Assembly (NCBI GenBank): GCA_963783965.1
Contig: CAWAPQ010000007.1
Span: forward strand, 62,001-126,000
From: Bog-473 sp963783965
GTDB lineage: Bacteria; Actinomycetota; Acidimicrobiia; Acidimicrobiales; RAAP-2
Reading direction: 5' to 3'
DNA length: 64,000 bases
Positions within the stretch are counted from its first letter, which is position 1. Each line of letters begins with the position of its first letter. Of this stretch, positions 16,176 to 23,864 are shown piece after piece. A program made the position numbers and the translations under genes. The notes beneath the pieces were generated by a model. It was given only the letters and a program-made list of their open reading frames with translations, was not told where the DNA came from and searched no databases.

Positions 16176-17618
16176 ATGACTTCCCCCGACCCCTTCAAGG
16201 TCGCCGACCTCTCGCTGGCCGCTTTCGGGCGCAAGGAGATCGAGCTGGCCGAGCACGAAATGCCCGGTCTCATGGCCATGCGGGCCGAGTTCGCCGCCTC
16301 CCAGCCGTTGGCCGGCGCCCGCGTGACCGGATCCCTGCACATGACGGTGCAGACAGCTGTGCTCATCGAGACCCTCACTGCACTGGGTGCCCGAGTGCGC
16401 TGGTGCAGCTGCAACATCTTCTCGACACAGGACCACGCCGCGGCTGCGGTGGCCGTCGGTCCGAACGGCACGGTCGAGGATCCCCAGGGGGTACCCGTCT
16501 TCGCCTGGAAGGGCGAGACGCTCCAGGAGTACTGGTGGTGCACGGAGCAGGCACTGCTGTGGCCCGGAGAGGGCGGCCCCAACATGATTCTCGACGACGG
16601 CGGCGACGCCACACTCATGGTCCACAAGGGCGTGGAGTTCGAGAAGGCGGGCGCTGTGCCCGACCCCTCGACTGCCGACTCGGAGGAGTTCGAGGTGGTC
16701 CTCACGGTCCTGACCCGGAGCCTGGCCGAGGACCCCGGTCGGTGGACCTCCATCGCCAACGGGATCAAGGGGGTCACCGAGGAGACCACGACCGGGGTGC
16801 ACCGCCTGGTCGACATGGCCCGGAAGGGTGAACTGCTCTTCCCGGCTATCAACGTCAACGACTCGGTGACCAAGTCGAAGTTCGACAACAAGTATGGCTG
16901 TCGCCACTCCCTGGTGGACGGGATCAACCGGGCCACGGACGTCCTGATCGGAGGCAAGGTCGCGGTCGTCTGTGGCTACGGCGACGTGGGCAAGGGCTGC
17001 GCGCAGTCGCTCGCCGGCCAGGGGGCCCGTGTCGTGGTCACCGAGGTCGACCCGATCTGCGCGCTGCAAGCGGCCATGGAGGGCTTCCAGGTCACCACCC
17101 TCGAGGACATTTTGCCGATCGCCGACATCATCATCACGACGACCGGGAACAAGGACATCATCACGGCCGAGCACATGGCGGGCATGAAACACCAGGCCAT
17201 CGTCGGGAACATCGGCCACTTCGACAACGAGATCGACATGGCCGGGCTGACCAAGACGCCGGGAATCGAGCGAGTCAACATCAAGCCGCAGGTCGACAAG
17301 TGGATCTTCCCCGACGGCCACGCCATCATCATTTTGTCCGAAGGCCGGCTGCTCAACCTGGGCAATGCCACGGGCCACCCGAGCTTCGTGATGTCCAACT
17401 CATTCACCAACCAGACCATGGCGCAGATCGAGCTGTTCACCCAGACGGGCCAGTACGTCAACGACGTCTACGTGCTGCCGAAGCACCTCGACGAGAAGGT
17501 GGCTCGTCTGCACCTCGACGCGTTGGGCGTGAAGCTCACGACGCTGACCCAGGAGCAGGCCGACTACATCGGCGTACCCGTCCAGGGCCCTTACAAGCCC
17601 GACACCTACCGGTACTAG
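16176..17618 (+). CDS. sahH: Adenosylhomocysteinase
   Basis: The 480-residue enzyme reversibly hydrolyses S-adenosylhomocysteine to adenosine and homocysteine, removing the product inhibitor of methyltransferases. Family segments visible include GSLHMTVQTAVLIETL, WCSCNIFSTQDHAAAA, the NAD-binding VCGYGDVGKGCAQSL near residue 265, HFDNEIDMAGL, and the conserved C-terminus GPYKPDTYRY. An insertion after YWWCTEQAL is typical of the longer actinobacterial form. The ATG at 16176 follows AAAGGAGC with good spacing. Upstream in-frame sequence is rejected because it does not resemble the family. Its leader holds two hairpins. Its neighbour downstream, the anti-sigma gene, ends convergently only 7 bases away. 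Confidence 0.97.
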   Translation: MTSPDPFKVADLSLAAFGRKEIELAEHEMPGLMAMRAEFAASQPLAGARVTGSLHMTVQTAVLIETLTALGARVRWCSCNIFSTQDHAAAAVAVGPNGTVEDPQGVPVFAWKGETLQEYWWCTEQALLWPGEGGPNMILDDGGDATLMVHKGVEFEKAGAVPDPSTADSEEFEVVLTVLTRSLAEDPGRWTSIANGIKGVTEETTTGVHRLVDMARKGELLFPAINVNDSVTKSKFDNKYGCRHSLVDGINRATDVLIGGKVAVVCGYGDVGKGCAQSLAGQGARVVVTEVDPICALQAAMEGFQVTTLEDILPIADIIITTTGNKDIITAEHMAGMKHQAIVGNIGHFDNEIDMAGLTKTPGIERVNIKPQVDKWIFPDGHAIIILSEGRLLNLGNATGHPSFVMSNSFTNQTMAQIELFTQTGQYVNDVYVLPKHLDEKVARLHLDALGVKLTTLTQEQADYIGVPVQGPYKPDTYRY

Positions 17619-17625
17619 GCGGTCA

Positions 17626-18309
17626 TCAGCCCAGCGTGGCGGTGGCGATCACCGTCCCGCTGGGCGAGACCACCTTGGCAGTGTGCACGTCGGCCGGGTC
17701 GACGGGCAGAGGCGCCATCCAGGCTCCGTAGCCGTCGTGGGCGTCGAACGTCCCCACGGCGTGCGTCACGCCCTCGTCGGTCACGACCACGCAGCGCACC
17801 GTCCCGCGCGCCGTCGAATCGTCGAGCGCCATCGACATCCACGGGTGGGCTCCCCCTACGGTCGTGACGTGCCCCACCGTCTTGCCGTTCGACACCAGCG
17901 CTGCCGTCACCACCTGTCGCGGCCCCTGCGAGTGCGCCGCGACCGTCGGTGCCGGAGACGAGGTCAGGCTCAGCCCCAGGCCGAGCGCCAGGGCCGCCGC
18001 GGCGACGCCCACCACGGCCGGCACCCAGCGCGACGGGCGCAGGCGCCGACGCCGACGCCGCACGTCGGTCACGCCCATCCGCTCGAACAGGCGCACCTCG
18101 AATCCCAATGGCGGCTCCATCTCCGGGGCTGCCATCACCACCGTGTCGGCCGTCCGGGACAAGACCTCCAGCTCCTCGGCGCAGCGCGGGCAGGACTCGA
18201 CGTGTGCGAGCACCCGCGCCCGCTCGCGCCCCGTCAGGACGCCGAGCGCGAGCTCGGCCAGCTCGTTCTCGTACTGCTCACAGCCCCGCTCTCTCACGTC
18301 ATCGCTCAT
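17626..18309 (-). CDS. Zinc-finger anti-sigma factor, RskA-like
   Basis: The 227-residue protein begins with an anti-sigma domain containing the zinc motif HxxxCxxC (H36, C40, C43 in HVESCPRC). A basic stretch (RRRRRRL) and one transmembrane helix (residues 92-112) follow, then an extracytoplasmic domain ending VDPADVHTAKVVSPSGTVIATATLG, which resembles the RskA C-terminus. It would sequester the ECF sigma factor encoded immediately upstream until a signal triggers its release. Its start overlaps the sigma stop by 11 bases, so the pair is translationally coupled. The inducing signal cannot be read from the sequence. Confidence 0.85.
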   Translation of the reverse strand: MSDDVRERGCEQYENELAELALGVLTGRERARVLAHVESCPRCAEELEVLSRTADTVVMAAPEMEPPLGFEVRLFERMGVTDVRRRRRRLRPSRWVPAVVGVAAAALALGLGLSLTSSPAPTVAAHSQGPRQVVTAALVSNGKTVGHVTTVGGAHPWMSMALDDSTARGTVRCVVVTDEGVTHAVGTFDAHDGYGAWMAPLPVDPADVHTAKVVSPSGTVIATATLG

Positions 18310-18889
18310 CGCGCGCCCCCTCCGCCCGCTCGACGGCCGCCCGCAGCCGAATCAATCCCGTCCTGATACGCGTCTTCGCCGTGCCCAACGGGATGCCCTC
18401 GGATTCGCTGATCTCGAGTGCCGTCCTGCCGTAGACGGCCGCCAGCACCACGGCTCGGCGCTGCTCGTCGGGCAGGACCTTGAGCGCGGTCTGGACGGTC
18501 TGGCGCACGTCGCCCCGCCGCACGGCGTCCTCCGGGTTGTGCTCGGCGCTGGTGAGGGCCGTGGCGGCGAAGTCGTCCGGATCCGTCGGTACGGCGCGCC
18601 GGAGACGCAGGGCGTCGATGGCGAGATTGCGGGTGATCGTCAGGACCCAGGCGGTCACCGATCCCCGTCTCGGGTCGAACACGGGAGCGTGGCGCCAGAC
18701 CCTGAGCATGGCCTCCTGGGCCACGTCCTCGGCGAGACCGGCGTCGCTGGTCATGGAATAGGCCAGGCCGAACACCCGCCGCTGGTAGCGCCGGGTAAAT
18801 GTGACGGCGGCCGACTGGTCTCCCAGGGCCATCCCGGACAGGAGGGCCTCGTCCGACAGCTCGCCTTCGGCCATGGGTGATTGTCTCAT
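18299..18889 (-). CDS. ECF RNA polymerase sigma factor, SigK/ECF19-like
   Basis: The 196-residue protein has only sigma regions 2 and 4. Region 2 shows DVAQEAMLRVWRHAPVFDP and GSVTAWVLTITRNLAIDALR. Region 4 shows LKVLPDEQRRAVVLAAVYG, then the helix-turn-helix ISESEGIPLGTAKTRIRTGL. This layout and the RskA-like partner point to the SigK (ECF19) group. An alternative ATG five codons downstream (18874) is possible. It is divergent from a small membrane protein gene starting at 18972, and the 82-base gap may contain a sigma-dependent promoter. Confidence 0.88.
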   Translation of the reverse strand: MRQSPMAEGELSDEALLSGMALGDQSAAVTFTRRYQRRVFGLAYSMTSDAGLAEDVAQEAMLRVWRHAPVFDPRRGSVTAWVLTITRNLAIDALRLRRAVPTDPDDFAATALTSAEHNPEDAVRRGDVRQTVQTALKVLPDEQRRAVVLAAVYGRTALEISESEGIPLGTAKTRIRTGLIRLRAAVERAEGARDER

Positions 18890-18915
18890 CCACAGGTCTA
18901 CGGCTGGGTCCGCAC
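18887..18915 (+). promoter_or_regulatory. Candidate SigK-type ECF promoter
   Basis: CATCCA at 18887-18892, a 17-base spacer, then CCGCAC at 18910-18915 partly matches the mycobacterial SigK consensus as I recall it (CATCC and CCGAAT about 16-17 bases apart). It points toward the membrane protein gene at 18972 and overlaps the start codon of the sigma gene itself. The -10 match is imperfect. Confidence 0.3.
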
Positions 18916-18971
18916 TGGGGATTCACCCAGAATTCCCAATCCCCGACCGGCCCTCACTCGTATTCATTTTC

Positions 18972-19502
18972 ATGACCACCACCAGCGCCGACATCCGTCA
19001 GCCTGCCCGTCCCCGGATATCTCGTGTGCAGTCGCTCCGGACCCTGATGGTGGTCGGTCCCGGCCGCTCCCGCCGGCCGGTCGACCTGGCCGCGACGGGG
19101 GCCTTCGTGGTCGGTGCAGCGCTCCTGGTCTGGTCGGCCTACATCCACTTCCACCTGTGGAACGAGCCCGACGGCTACCGCTCCATCCCGACCATCGGCC
19201 CCCTCTTCCTGCTGCAGTCGATCGCCGGTCTGGTCATCGGCATCGGCGTCGTGGCCGTCCGCCGTCTGTGGGCCGCCGTCATCGGCTTTGGGTTCGCCCT
19301 GACCACCATCGCCGGCTTCCTGCTCTCCGTGGCGGTCGGGCTGTTCGGCTTCAAGGACTCGTGGTTGGCCCCGTACGCCAAGCAGGCATTCACAATCGAG
19401 GTGCTCGCCGTGGTGGTGCTCATCGCCGCCGCCGCGCTCTGCCTCGTCGGATCGGTTCCCCGCGCTCGCACCGGCACTACCCCGGTCGGCACCGCGACGT
19501 AG
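18972..19502 (+). CDS. Small four-helix membrane protein beside the sigma pair
   Basis: The 176-residue protein has a basic N-terminus followed by four hydrophobic helices. The first loop carries WSAYIHFHLWNEPDGYRSIPTIGPLF, with an HxHxW motif just after helix 1. I recognise it only as an uncharacterised actinobacterial membrane protein. The ATG at 18972 was chosen because sequence upstream in the same frame overlaps the divergent sigma gene. Its position across an 82-base gap from the ECF sigma factor makes it a likely target of that sigma. Confidence 0.7.
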   Translation: MTTTSADIRQPARPRISRVQSLRTLMVVGPGRSRRPVDLAATGAFVVGAALLVWSAYIHFHLWNEPDGYRSIPTIGPLFLLQSIAGLVIGIGVVAVRRLWAAVIGFGFALTTIAGFLLSVAVGLFGFKDSWLAPYAKQAFTIEVLAVVVLIAAAALCLVGSVPRARTGTTPVGTAT

Positions 19503-19515
19503 GGACCAGACCGGA

Positions 19516-19557
19516 CCGGGCCCTGCGACCCCTTCTCCCGGTGGGGCGCAGGCCCGG
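19516..19557. terminator. Bidirectional hairpin between convergent genes
   Basis: CCGGGCCCTGCG (19516-19527) pairs with CGCAGGCCCGG (19547-19557) with one bulged base, and an inner CCCC/GGGG pairing lengthens the stem. It sits between the stop of the membrane protein (19502) and the convergent stop of the PIG-L gene (19572), so it can serve both. No long T run follows, as is common in high-GC actinobacteria. Confidence 0.7.
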
Positions 19558-19571
19558 CTCGGTATCTCCGT

Positions 19572-20393
19572 TCAGCGCAGTCCGGCGAACAGGTCGTCCT
19601 CGGGCACCGGCGTCCCGGTGGAATCGTGCACCCGGACGAAGCTCTCCGATCCCATGAGCGACGAGAACAGCTCCTCCCCCATCTGGAGGAAGAAGATGTT
19701 GTCGCTCTGGCTCGCGTGCGCGGCGAGCGAGGCGTACTTGCGCGAGGCGACAGCGCTGCAGTCGACCGTCGTCGTGATCAACTCGTCAGGCGTCCCGAAG
19801 TCGGGGTTCTCTTCCACCTCCGCCGGCCGCTCAATCCCGGCCTCGGCCAACACCTCGCCAAAGCCACGGATCAGCGAGCGCGCCACGGCGGTGTAGTAGA
19901 GCTTCGCCGGGATCCCGCACTCGGCAATGGCCGCCCGCGTGACCCGGTTGGCTTGAATGTGATCGGGGTGGCCGTAGAAGCCGTTCTCGTCGTAGGTCAC
20001 GACGACCTGCGGCTCGTAAGTGCGCATCAGTGCGGCCAGACGCCCCGCCGCGTCGGCCACCGGCGTCCGCCAGAAGGACTCGGGTGCCTCGTTCTGCGGC
20101 CAGCCCTCCATCCCCGAGTCGTGGTAGCCGAGCAGTTCGAGATGGGCGACACCGAGCACGTCGCAACTGGCCTCGAGCTCCTTGCGGCGCAGTGGCACCA
20201 CGACTGCCTCGTCGTGCGCCGGGTCATCCGGCTTGATGCCTCCGGGGGCGTCCCCGAGTTCGCCGTTGGTGCACGTGACGAGCACCGTTCGGACGCCCTC
20301 GGCGCTGTAGCGCGCGAGGATCCCGCCCGTCCCGATGGCTTCGTCGTCCGGGTGGGCGTGCACTGCCATGAGGGTGAGAGGACGCTCGGACAT
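19572..20393 (-). CDS. PIG-L (MshB/Mca-type) zinc deacetylase
   Basis: The 273-residue protein has the PIG-L zinc signature AVHAHPDDEAIGTGG at residues 10-24 and the second site YGHPDHIQAN near 145. It also has VTCTNGELGD, typical of MshB and Mca. MshB deacetylates GlcNAc-inositol in mycothiol synthesis; Mca cleaves mycothiol S-conjugates. I cannot separate these roles here. The ATG at 20393 starts directly at MSERPLTLMAVHAHPDDE; the frame upstream is antisense noise within the LLM gene. It lies 34 bases after the LLM oxidoreductase stop and is probably the last gene of the ltaE-LLM-deacetylase transcript. Confidence 0.8.
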   Translation of the reverse strand: MSERPLTLMAVHAHPDDEAIGTGGILARYSAEGVRTVLVTCTNGELGDAPGGIKPDDPAHDEAVVVPLRRKELEASCDVLGVAHLELLGYHDSGMEGWPQNEAPESFWRTPVADAAGRLAALMRTYEPQVVVTYDENGFYGHPDHIQANRVTRAAIAECGIPAKLYYTAVARSLIRGFGEVLAEAGIERPAEVEENPDFGTPDELITTTVDCSAVASRKYASLAAHASQSDNIFFLQMGEELFSSLMGSESFVRVHDSTGTPVPEDDLFAGLR

Positions 20394-20427
20394 GGTGGCA
20401 GCGTAGGGGTCCGCGTCGGATCTGAGC

Positions 20428-21321
20428 TCAGGTCTGGAGGTCGCCCACCGCTCCGGCCAGTTGCTCGAGCTCGGCCTCCCACTCCCCGGGCGGCGCCATC
20501 GGGCGCACGACGAACTTGGAGAACCCGACCTCCAGGAACTCCTCGAGCATGGAGCGCAGGCCGCGACGCCCGACCGGGATGATCTCCTCCAGCGGGCGAC
20601 CGCGTGCCCGCCGGGCCAGGGGCGATGACGCCAGCGCACTGACGTCGGTGCCCTCCGGCGCGTAGGCCAGGCTGACCCCGAAATGCTCGGGGCTGATGGC
20701 CCGCCCGTGCGCCGCCGCCACCCGGTCGATCTCGGACTTGCCCGCCGCGGCGTCCGCCGGTGTGCAGAAGGCCGGGAGCCATCCGTCGGCCAGGCGGCCA
20801 CAGCGCTCGAGCGCAGCGGGAACGTTGCCACCGAGCCACACGTCAAAGGGATCCTGCACCGGCTGCGGTGAGACGGAAACGTCTTCGAAGGTGCCCGCCG
20901 GGCCCTCGTGGCTGACCACCTCGCCCGCCCACAGTCGTCGCAGCACCGGCAAGGCGTCCTCCATCTGCTCGGCCCGGGTCGCGCTTGGAATTCCGATGGC
21001 ACTGCGCTCGCCACCGAACCCGAGTCCGGGCACGAACGTCAACAAGAAGTGGCCGCCCGACAACAGGTCCAGTGTCGCCACCGCCTTCGCCAACCACACA
21101 AGGTTGCGGCCCGGCAGCAGCATGGTCGTCCCGATCTTCAGCCCGGGACAGGCGCCCGAGACCCACGCCAAGCCGACGAGCGGGTCGGGCCCCGGACGCG
21201 TCAGCACCTCGGGCAACCACAGAGAATCGAACCCGTACCCGCTGATCCCCTGCGCCAGCGCGACCATGGCCTCGGGGCCGAGGCTCTCCCCGCCCGCGCT
21301 GATGCCGATACGGATTTTCAC
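20428..21321 (-). CDS. LLM class F420/flavin-dependent oxidoreductase
   Basis: The 297-residue protein has the luciferase-like TIM-barrel pattern: GYGFDSLWLPEVL, LKIGTTMLLPGRNLVWLAKAVATLDLLSGG, VPGLGFGGERSAIG, LPVLRRLWAGE and the glycine-containing PFDVWLGGN strand. Such actinobacterial proteins commonly use F420H2. Its ATG at 21321 overlaps the threonine aldolase stop as ATGA, indicating coupled translation. Substrate is unknown. Confidence 0.8.
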   Translation of the reverse strand: MKIRIGISAGGESLGPEAMVALAQGISGYGFDSLWLPEVLTRPGPDPLVGLAWVSGACPGLKIGTTMLLPGRNLVWLAKAVATLDLLSGGHFLLTFVPGLGFGGERSAIGIPSATRAEQMEDALPVLRRLWAGEVVSHEGPAGTFEDVSVSPQPVQDPFDVWLGGNVPAALERCGRLADGWLPAFCTPADAAAGKSEIDRVAAAHGRAISPEHFGVSLAYAPEGTDVSALASSPLARRARGRPLEEIIPVGRRGLRSMLEEFLEVGFSKFVVRPMAPPGEWEAELEQLAGAVGDLQT

Positions 21322-22334
21322 GGCGCGTCACGCAGGGCTGCAATGGCGCGCGTCACGCCCGCGTCGTCCACGTCGTGGTGCGTGACGAAGCGAACCGTCG
21401 ACGGCGCGATCGCGTGCGCGAGCACGCCGCGGTCTTCCAGGTGCGCCAGGAGCTTGTCCGGTTCCGCGTGGGTGAAGGCCACAATGTTGGTGCGGACCGT
21501 GGCCGGATCGAGCCCGCACCCGGGCCAGCGCTCCGCCACCGCGTCAGCAAGCCGCGCCGCCCGCGCGTGGTCCTCGTGCAGACGTCCGACCATGTCACGC
21601 AACGCCAGCAATCCGGGAGCCGCCAGGACGCCTGCCTGTCGCATGCCGCCACCGAGGCGCTTACGGGCCAACCTCGCCACCGTGATCACGTCGTCGCTTC
21701 CGGCCAGCAGTGAGCCCACCGGCGCGCAGAGGCCCTTCGACAGGCAACACATGACGGTCGTGGTCGGCGCGGCCCAGTCGGACGCCGCGATGCCCGTGGC
21801 CACCTCCGCATTGAAGAGGCGGGCCCCGTCCATGTGGACGGGAACCGGCCCGGCCGCGTCGACGACCGCCTGCAGTCGATCCGTCGTCCACGGGGCGCCC
21901 GACGCCGCCATGTGCGTGTTCTCGATGCTGACGAGCGAGACAACGGGTTGATGATGTTCGGCCGCCCGACGGGCCCACCGCACCTGGTCGGCGTCGAGCA
22001 TGCCGTCCTCGTCGTCGAGCGCGATGAACTGGATCCCGGAGTTGAGCGCGGCGGCGCCGAACTCGTAGGCCACGACGTGCTGCCGGCTCCCCGCCACGAC
22101 GGCCGTCCCCGGCGCGGTGAGGACACGCACGGCGATCTGGTTGGCCATGACGCCCGAGGGCACGAAGAGGGCGGCAGGCTTGCCCAGGCGCACCGCGAAC
22201 GCCTCCTCCAGCGCACGCACCGTCGGATCCTCGCCGTAGTCGTCGTCACCGACCTCGGCGTCGGCCATGGCGCGCCGCATCGCCGCCGTGGGCCGGGTGA
22301 CGGTGTCGCTGCGCAGGTCGACGACATCGGGCAC
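21318..22334 (-). CDS. ltaE: Low-specificity L-threonine aldolase
   Basis: The 338-residue PLP enzyme (fold type I) cleaves L-threonine or allo-threonine to glycine and acetaldehyde. It begins with the diagnostic VDLRSDTVTRPTAAMRRAM and DDYGEDPTVRALE. It has HMDGARLFNA with the PLP-binding Asp, the Schiff-base lysine in CLSKGLCAPVGS, and KRLGGGMRQAG after it. The ATG at 22334 is divergent from the thioesterase gene with a 36-base gap holding a perfect palindrome. It leads the transcript that continues into the LLM oxidoreductase and PIG-L deacetylase. Confidence 0.93.
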   Translation of the reverse strand: MPDVVDLRSDTVTRPTAAMRRAMADAEVGDDDYGEDPTVRALEEAFAVRLGKPAALFVPSGVMANQIAVRVLTAPGTAVVAGSRQHVVAYEFGAAALNSGIQFIALDDEDGMLDADQVRWARRAAEHHQPVVSLVSIENTHMAASGAPWTTDRLQAVVDAAGPVPVHMDGARLFNAEVATGIAASDWAAPTTTVMCCLSKGLCAPVGSLLAGSDDVITVARLARKRLGGGMRQAGVLAAPGLLALRDMVGRLHEDHARAARLADAVAERWPGCGLDPATVRTNIVAFTHAEPDKLLAHLEDRGVLAHAIAPSTVRFVTHHDVDDAGVTRAIAALRDAP

Positions 22335-22344
22335 GCGCTCAGGC

Positions 22345-22360
22345 TAACGGTGCGCCGTTA
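22345..22360. promoter_or_regulatory. 16-bp palindrome in divergent ltaE/thioesterase gap
   Basis: TAACGG (22345-22350) and CCGTTA (22355-22360) form a perfect inverted repeat around TGCG in the 36-base gap between two divergent starts. The position suits a shared operator. The short arms make chance occurrence possible. Confidence 0.35.
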
Positions 22361-22370
22361 ACATCCCGCG

Positions 22371-22844
22371 ATGACCACACCCCCCTCCGTCCCCGGCGCC
22401 GGGTCGGTGCTGCCCGATGGCAGCGCGAGCATCCACGAGCTCCTCGACGTCGAGATCCTCGAAGCCGGGCCTGAGCGGGTCGTCATGCGGCTCCCGGTCG
22501 ACTGGAAGGTGCACCAGCCTTACGGGATCCTCCACGGCGGTGTCTCGGCGCTGCTCGCCGAGTCGGCCGCCAGCTTCGGTGCCGCGCTCGCTGCGGAGCC
22601 CGGCCGCAGCGTGGTCGGGATCGAGCTCAACGCCAGCCATCTGCGCTCGGTGCGCGACGGCCACCTGACGGCCGAGGCCACGCCGGTCCGGGTGGGGCGC
22701 ACCATCCAGGTCTGGCGTATCTCCCTCACCGACGACGAGGGACGGGCCATCTGCGAGGCGCGCTGCACCCTGTCCGTCCTCGGCGCTCCGGGTGGAGCGT
22801 CGGGCGCGGTGCACCCCGTCCCGGGTTCCCCGAACTCTGAATAG
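22371..22844 (+). CDS. PaaI-family hotdog thioesterase
   Basis: The 157-residue protein has the PaaI/YbgC-type hotdog fold signature PYGILHGGVSALLAESAASFGAAL near residues 45-70, including the HGG loop and the acidic residue of the active site. It also has VGIELNASHLRSVRDGHLTAEATPVRVGRTIQVW. Such enzymes hydrolyse small or aromatic acyl-CoA esters. It lies 33 bases before the LLM-thiolase-KAS III operon, so it could clear acyl-CoA products of that pathway, but the substrate is not visible. Confidence 0.85.
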   Translation: MTTPPSVPGAGSVLPDGSASIHELLDVEILEAGPERVVMRLPVDWKVHQPYGILHGGVSALLAESAASFGAALAAEPGRSVVGIELNASHLRSVRDGHLTAEATPVRVGRTIQVWRISLTDDEGRAICEARCTLSVLGAPGGASGAVHPVPGSPNSE

Positions 22845-22871
22845 TCAGGCCCACGGCCTCCGGCGTATTAT
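22842..22871 (+). promoter_or_regulatory. Candidate promoter with leaderless GTG start
   Basis: TATTAT at 22866-22871 is a good -10 element, with TAGTCA at 22842-22847 as a weak -35 at 18 bases. The GTG start codon at 22878 begins seven bases after the -10, which is where transcription should start, so the LLM-thiolase operon mRNA may be leaderless. Confidence 0.4.
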
Positions 22872-22877
22872 GTCGGT

Positions 22878-23864
22878 GTGACCCCGGTAGGAAGTGGAGC
22901 ACCGCGACCCTCCCTCGGGTTGATACTCCCCGCCACCACGCAGGGAGAACTCTCTGCCGGAGCTGGTAGTACCCAGAGTACTACCGGAAGCGCTGCCGAG
23001 GTGGTCGACCTGTGCCGCCGTGCCGAAGCGACCGGAGCCGACTCCCTATGGGCGGTCGACCACCTCTACTGGCCCCACCCCATCGCCGAGGCGTTCACCA
23101 CCCTGGCCGTGGCCGCCGTCACGACGAGCCGGCCGCTACTGGGGACCTGTGTGCTCCAACTCCCCCTTCGACCTTCCTCCGTCGTGGCGAAGCAGGCCAC
23201 TGCCCTGCAGCTGCTGTCCGGCGGCCGCTTCGTCCTCGGCATGGGCGTGGGCATCCACGAGACCGAGTACGTCCACGCCGGCGTCGACTACCGCCGGCGT
23301 GGCCAGCTCATGGACGAGGGTGTCGCCGGGCTCCGCCGGGCCTGGGCCGGCTCCGGTGCAGGCGGCCCCGATGCGGACGGGACCGACTACGTGCAGGAGC
23401 CGGCGTCGCCGTCGGTCCCGTTGTGGTTCGGGGGCGCCAGCGCGGCAGCCCGGCGGCGGGCCGCTGTCGTGGGCGACGGCTGGGTGCCCCTCTTCCTCGC
23501 CCCGGACGAGTACGGGACCGCCCTGGCGGCCCTGCGGCGCGAGACTGCCGAGGCCGGCCGTGATCCCCAAGCAGTGCAGGCCGGAGTGGTCGTCTTTGCC
23601 TGTGTCGGAGACGACGACCAGGCGCCGGTCCTGGGCGCCCAATGGCTCTCGGAGCTCTACCGCCTGCCGCCCAAGGCCTTCCAGCGTCATCTGGTGGCGG
23701 GCTCGCCTCAGACCTGTGCCGCCGCGCTCGGCCGGTACGCGGATGCGGGTGCCGACCACATTCTCGTGATGGTGGCGGGCTCCCCCGCCGTCGAGCATTT
23801 CGGGCAACTTCGAGCGGCGTTCGTGGGCGAGCAGCTCCCGGCGCTGGCGGGGGTATCGGCATGA
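22878..23864 (+). CDS. LLM class oxidoreductase, first gene of coupled operon
   Basis: The 328-residue luciferase-like protein shows ATGADSLWAVDHLYWPHP, VLQLPLRPSSVVAKQATALQLLSGGRFVLGMGVG and PSVPLWFGGASAAARRRAAVVGDGW. It probably uses F420H2 or FMN. The start is GTG at 22878. Its stop overlaps the next ATG (ATGA), the first of three such junctions in the operon. An 8-bp palindrome occurs within codons 30-36. The oxidised substrate is probably a CoA- or polyketide-related compound given the following thiolase and KAS III, but this is inference. Confidence 0.8.
   Translation: MTPVGSGAPRPSLGLILPATTQGELSAGAGSTQSTTGSAAEVVDLCRRAEATGADSLWAVDHLYWPHPIAEAFTTLAVAAVTTSRPLLGTCVLQLPLRPSSVVAKQATALQLLSGGRFVLGMGVGIHETEYVHAGVDYRRRGQLMDEGVAGLRRAWAGSGAGGPDADGTDYVQEPASPSVPLWFGGASAAARRRAAVVGDGWVPLFLAPDEYGTALAALRRETAEAGRDPQAVQAGVVVFACVGDDDQAPVLGAQWLSELYRLPPKAFQRHLVAGSPQTCAAALGRYADAGADHILVMVAGSPAVEHFGQLRAAFVGEQLPALAGVSA
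22965..22985. promoter_or_regulatory. 21-bp palindrome, possible TetR-type operator
   Basis: GGTAGTAC (22965-22972) and GTACTACC (22978-22985) form a perfect inverted repeat around CCAGA. It lies inside the start of the LLM gene, about 90 bases after the presumed transcription start. Spacing and symmetry resemble TetR-family operators, or it could be an RNA hairpin. Confidence 0.35.

Noticed and set aside
16152..17378. Long minus-strand open frame of about 408 codons
   Set aside because: It lies antisense to sahH, is Arg/Gly/Val-rich and has no family features; it is a by-product of high-GC codon use.
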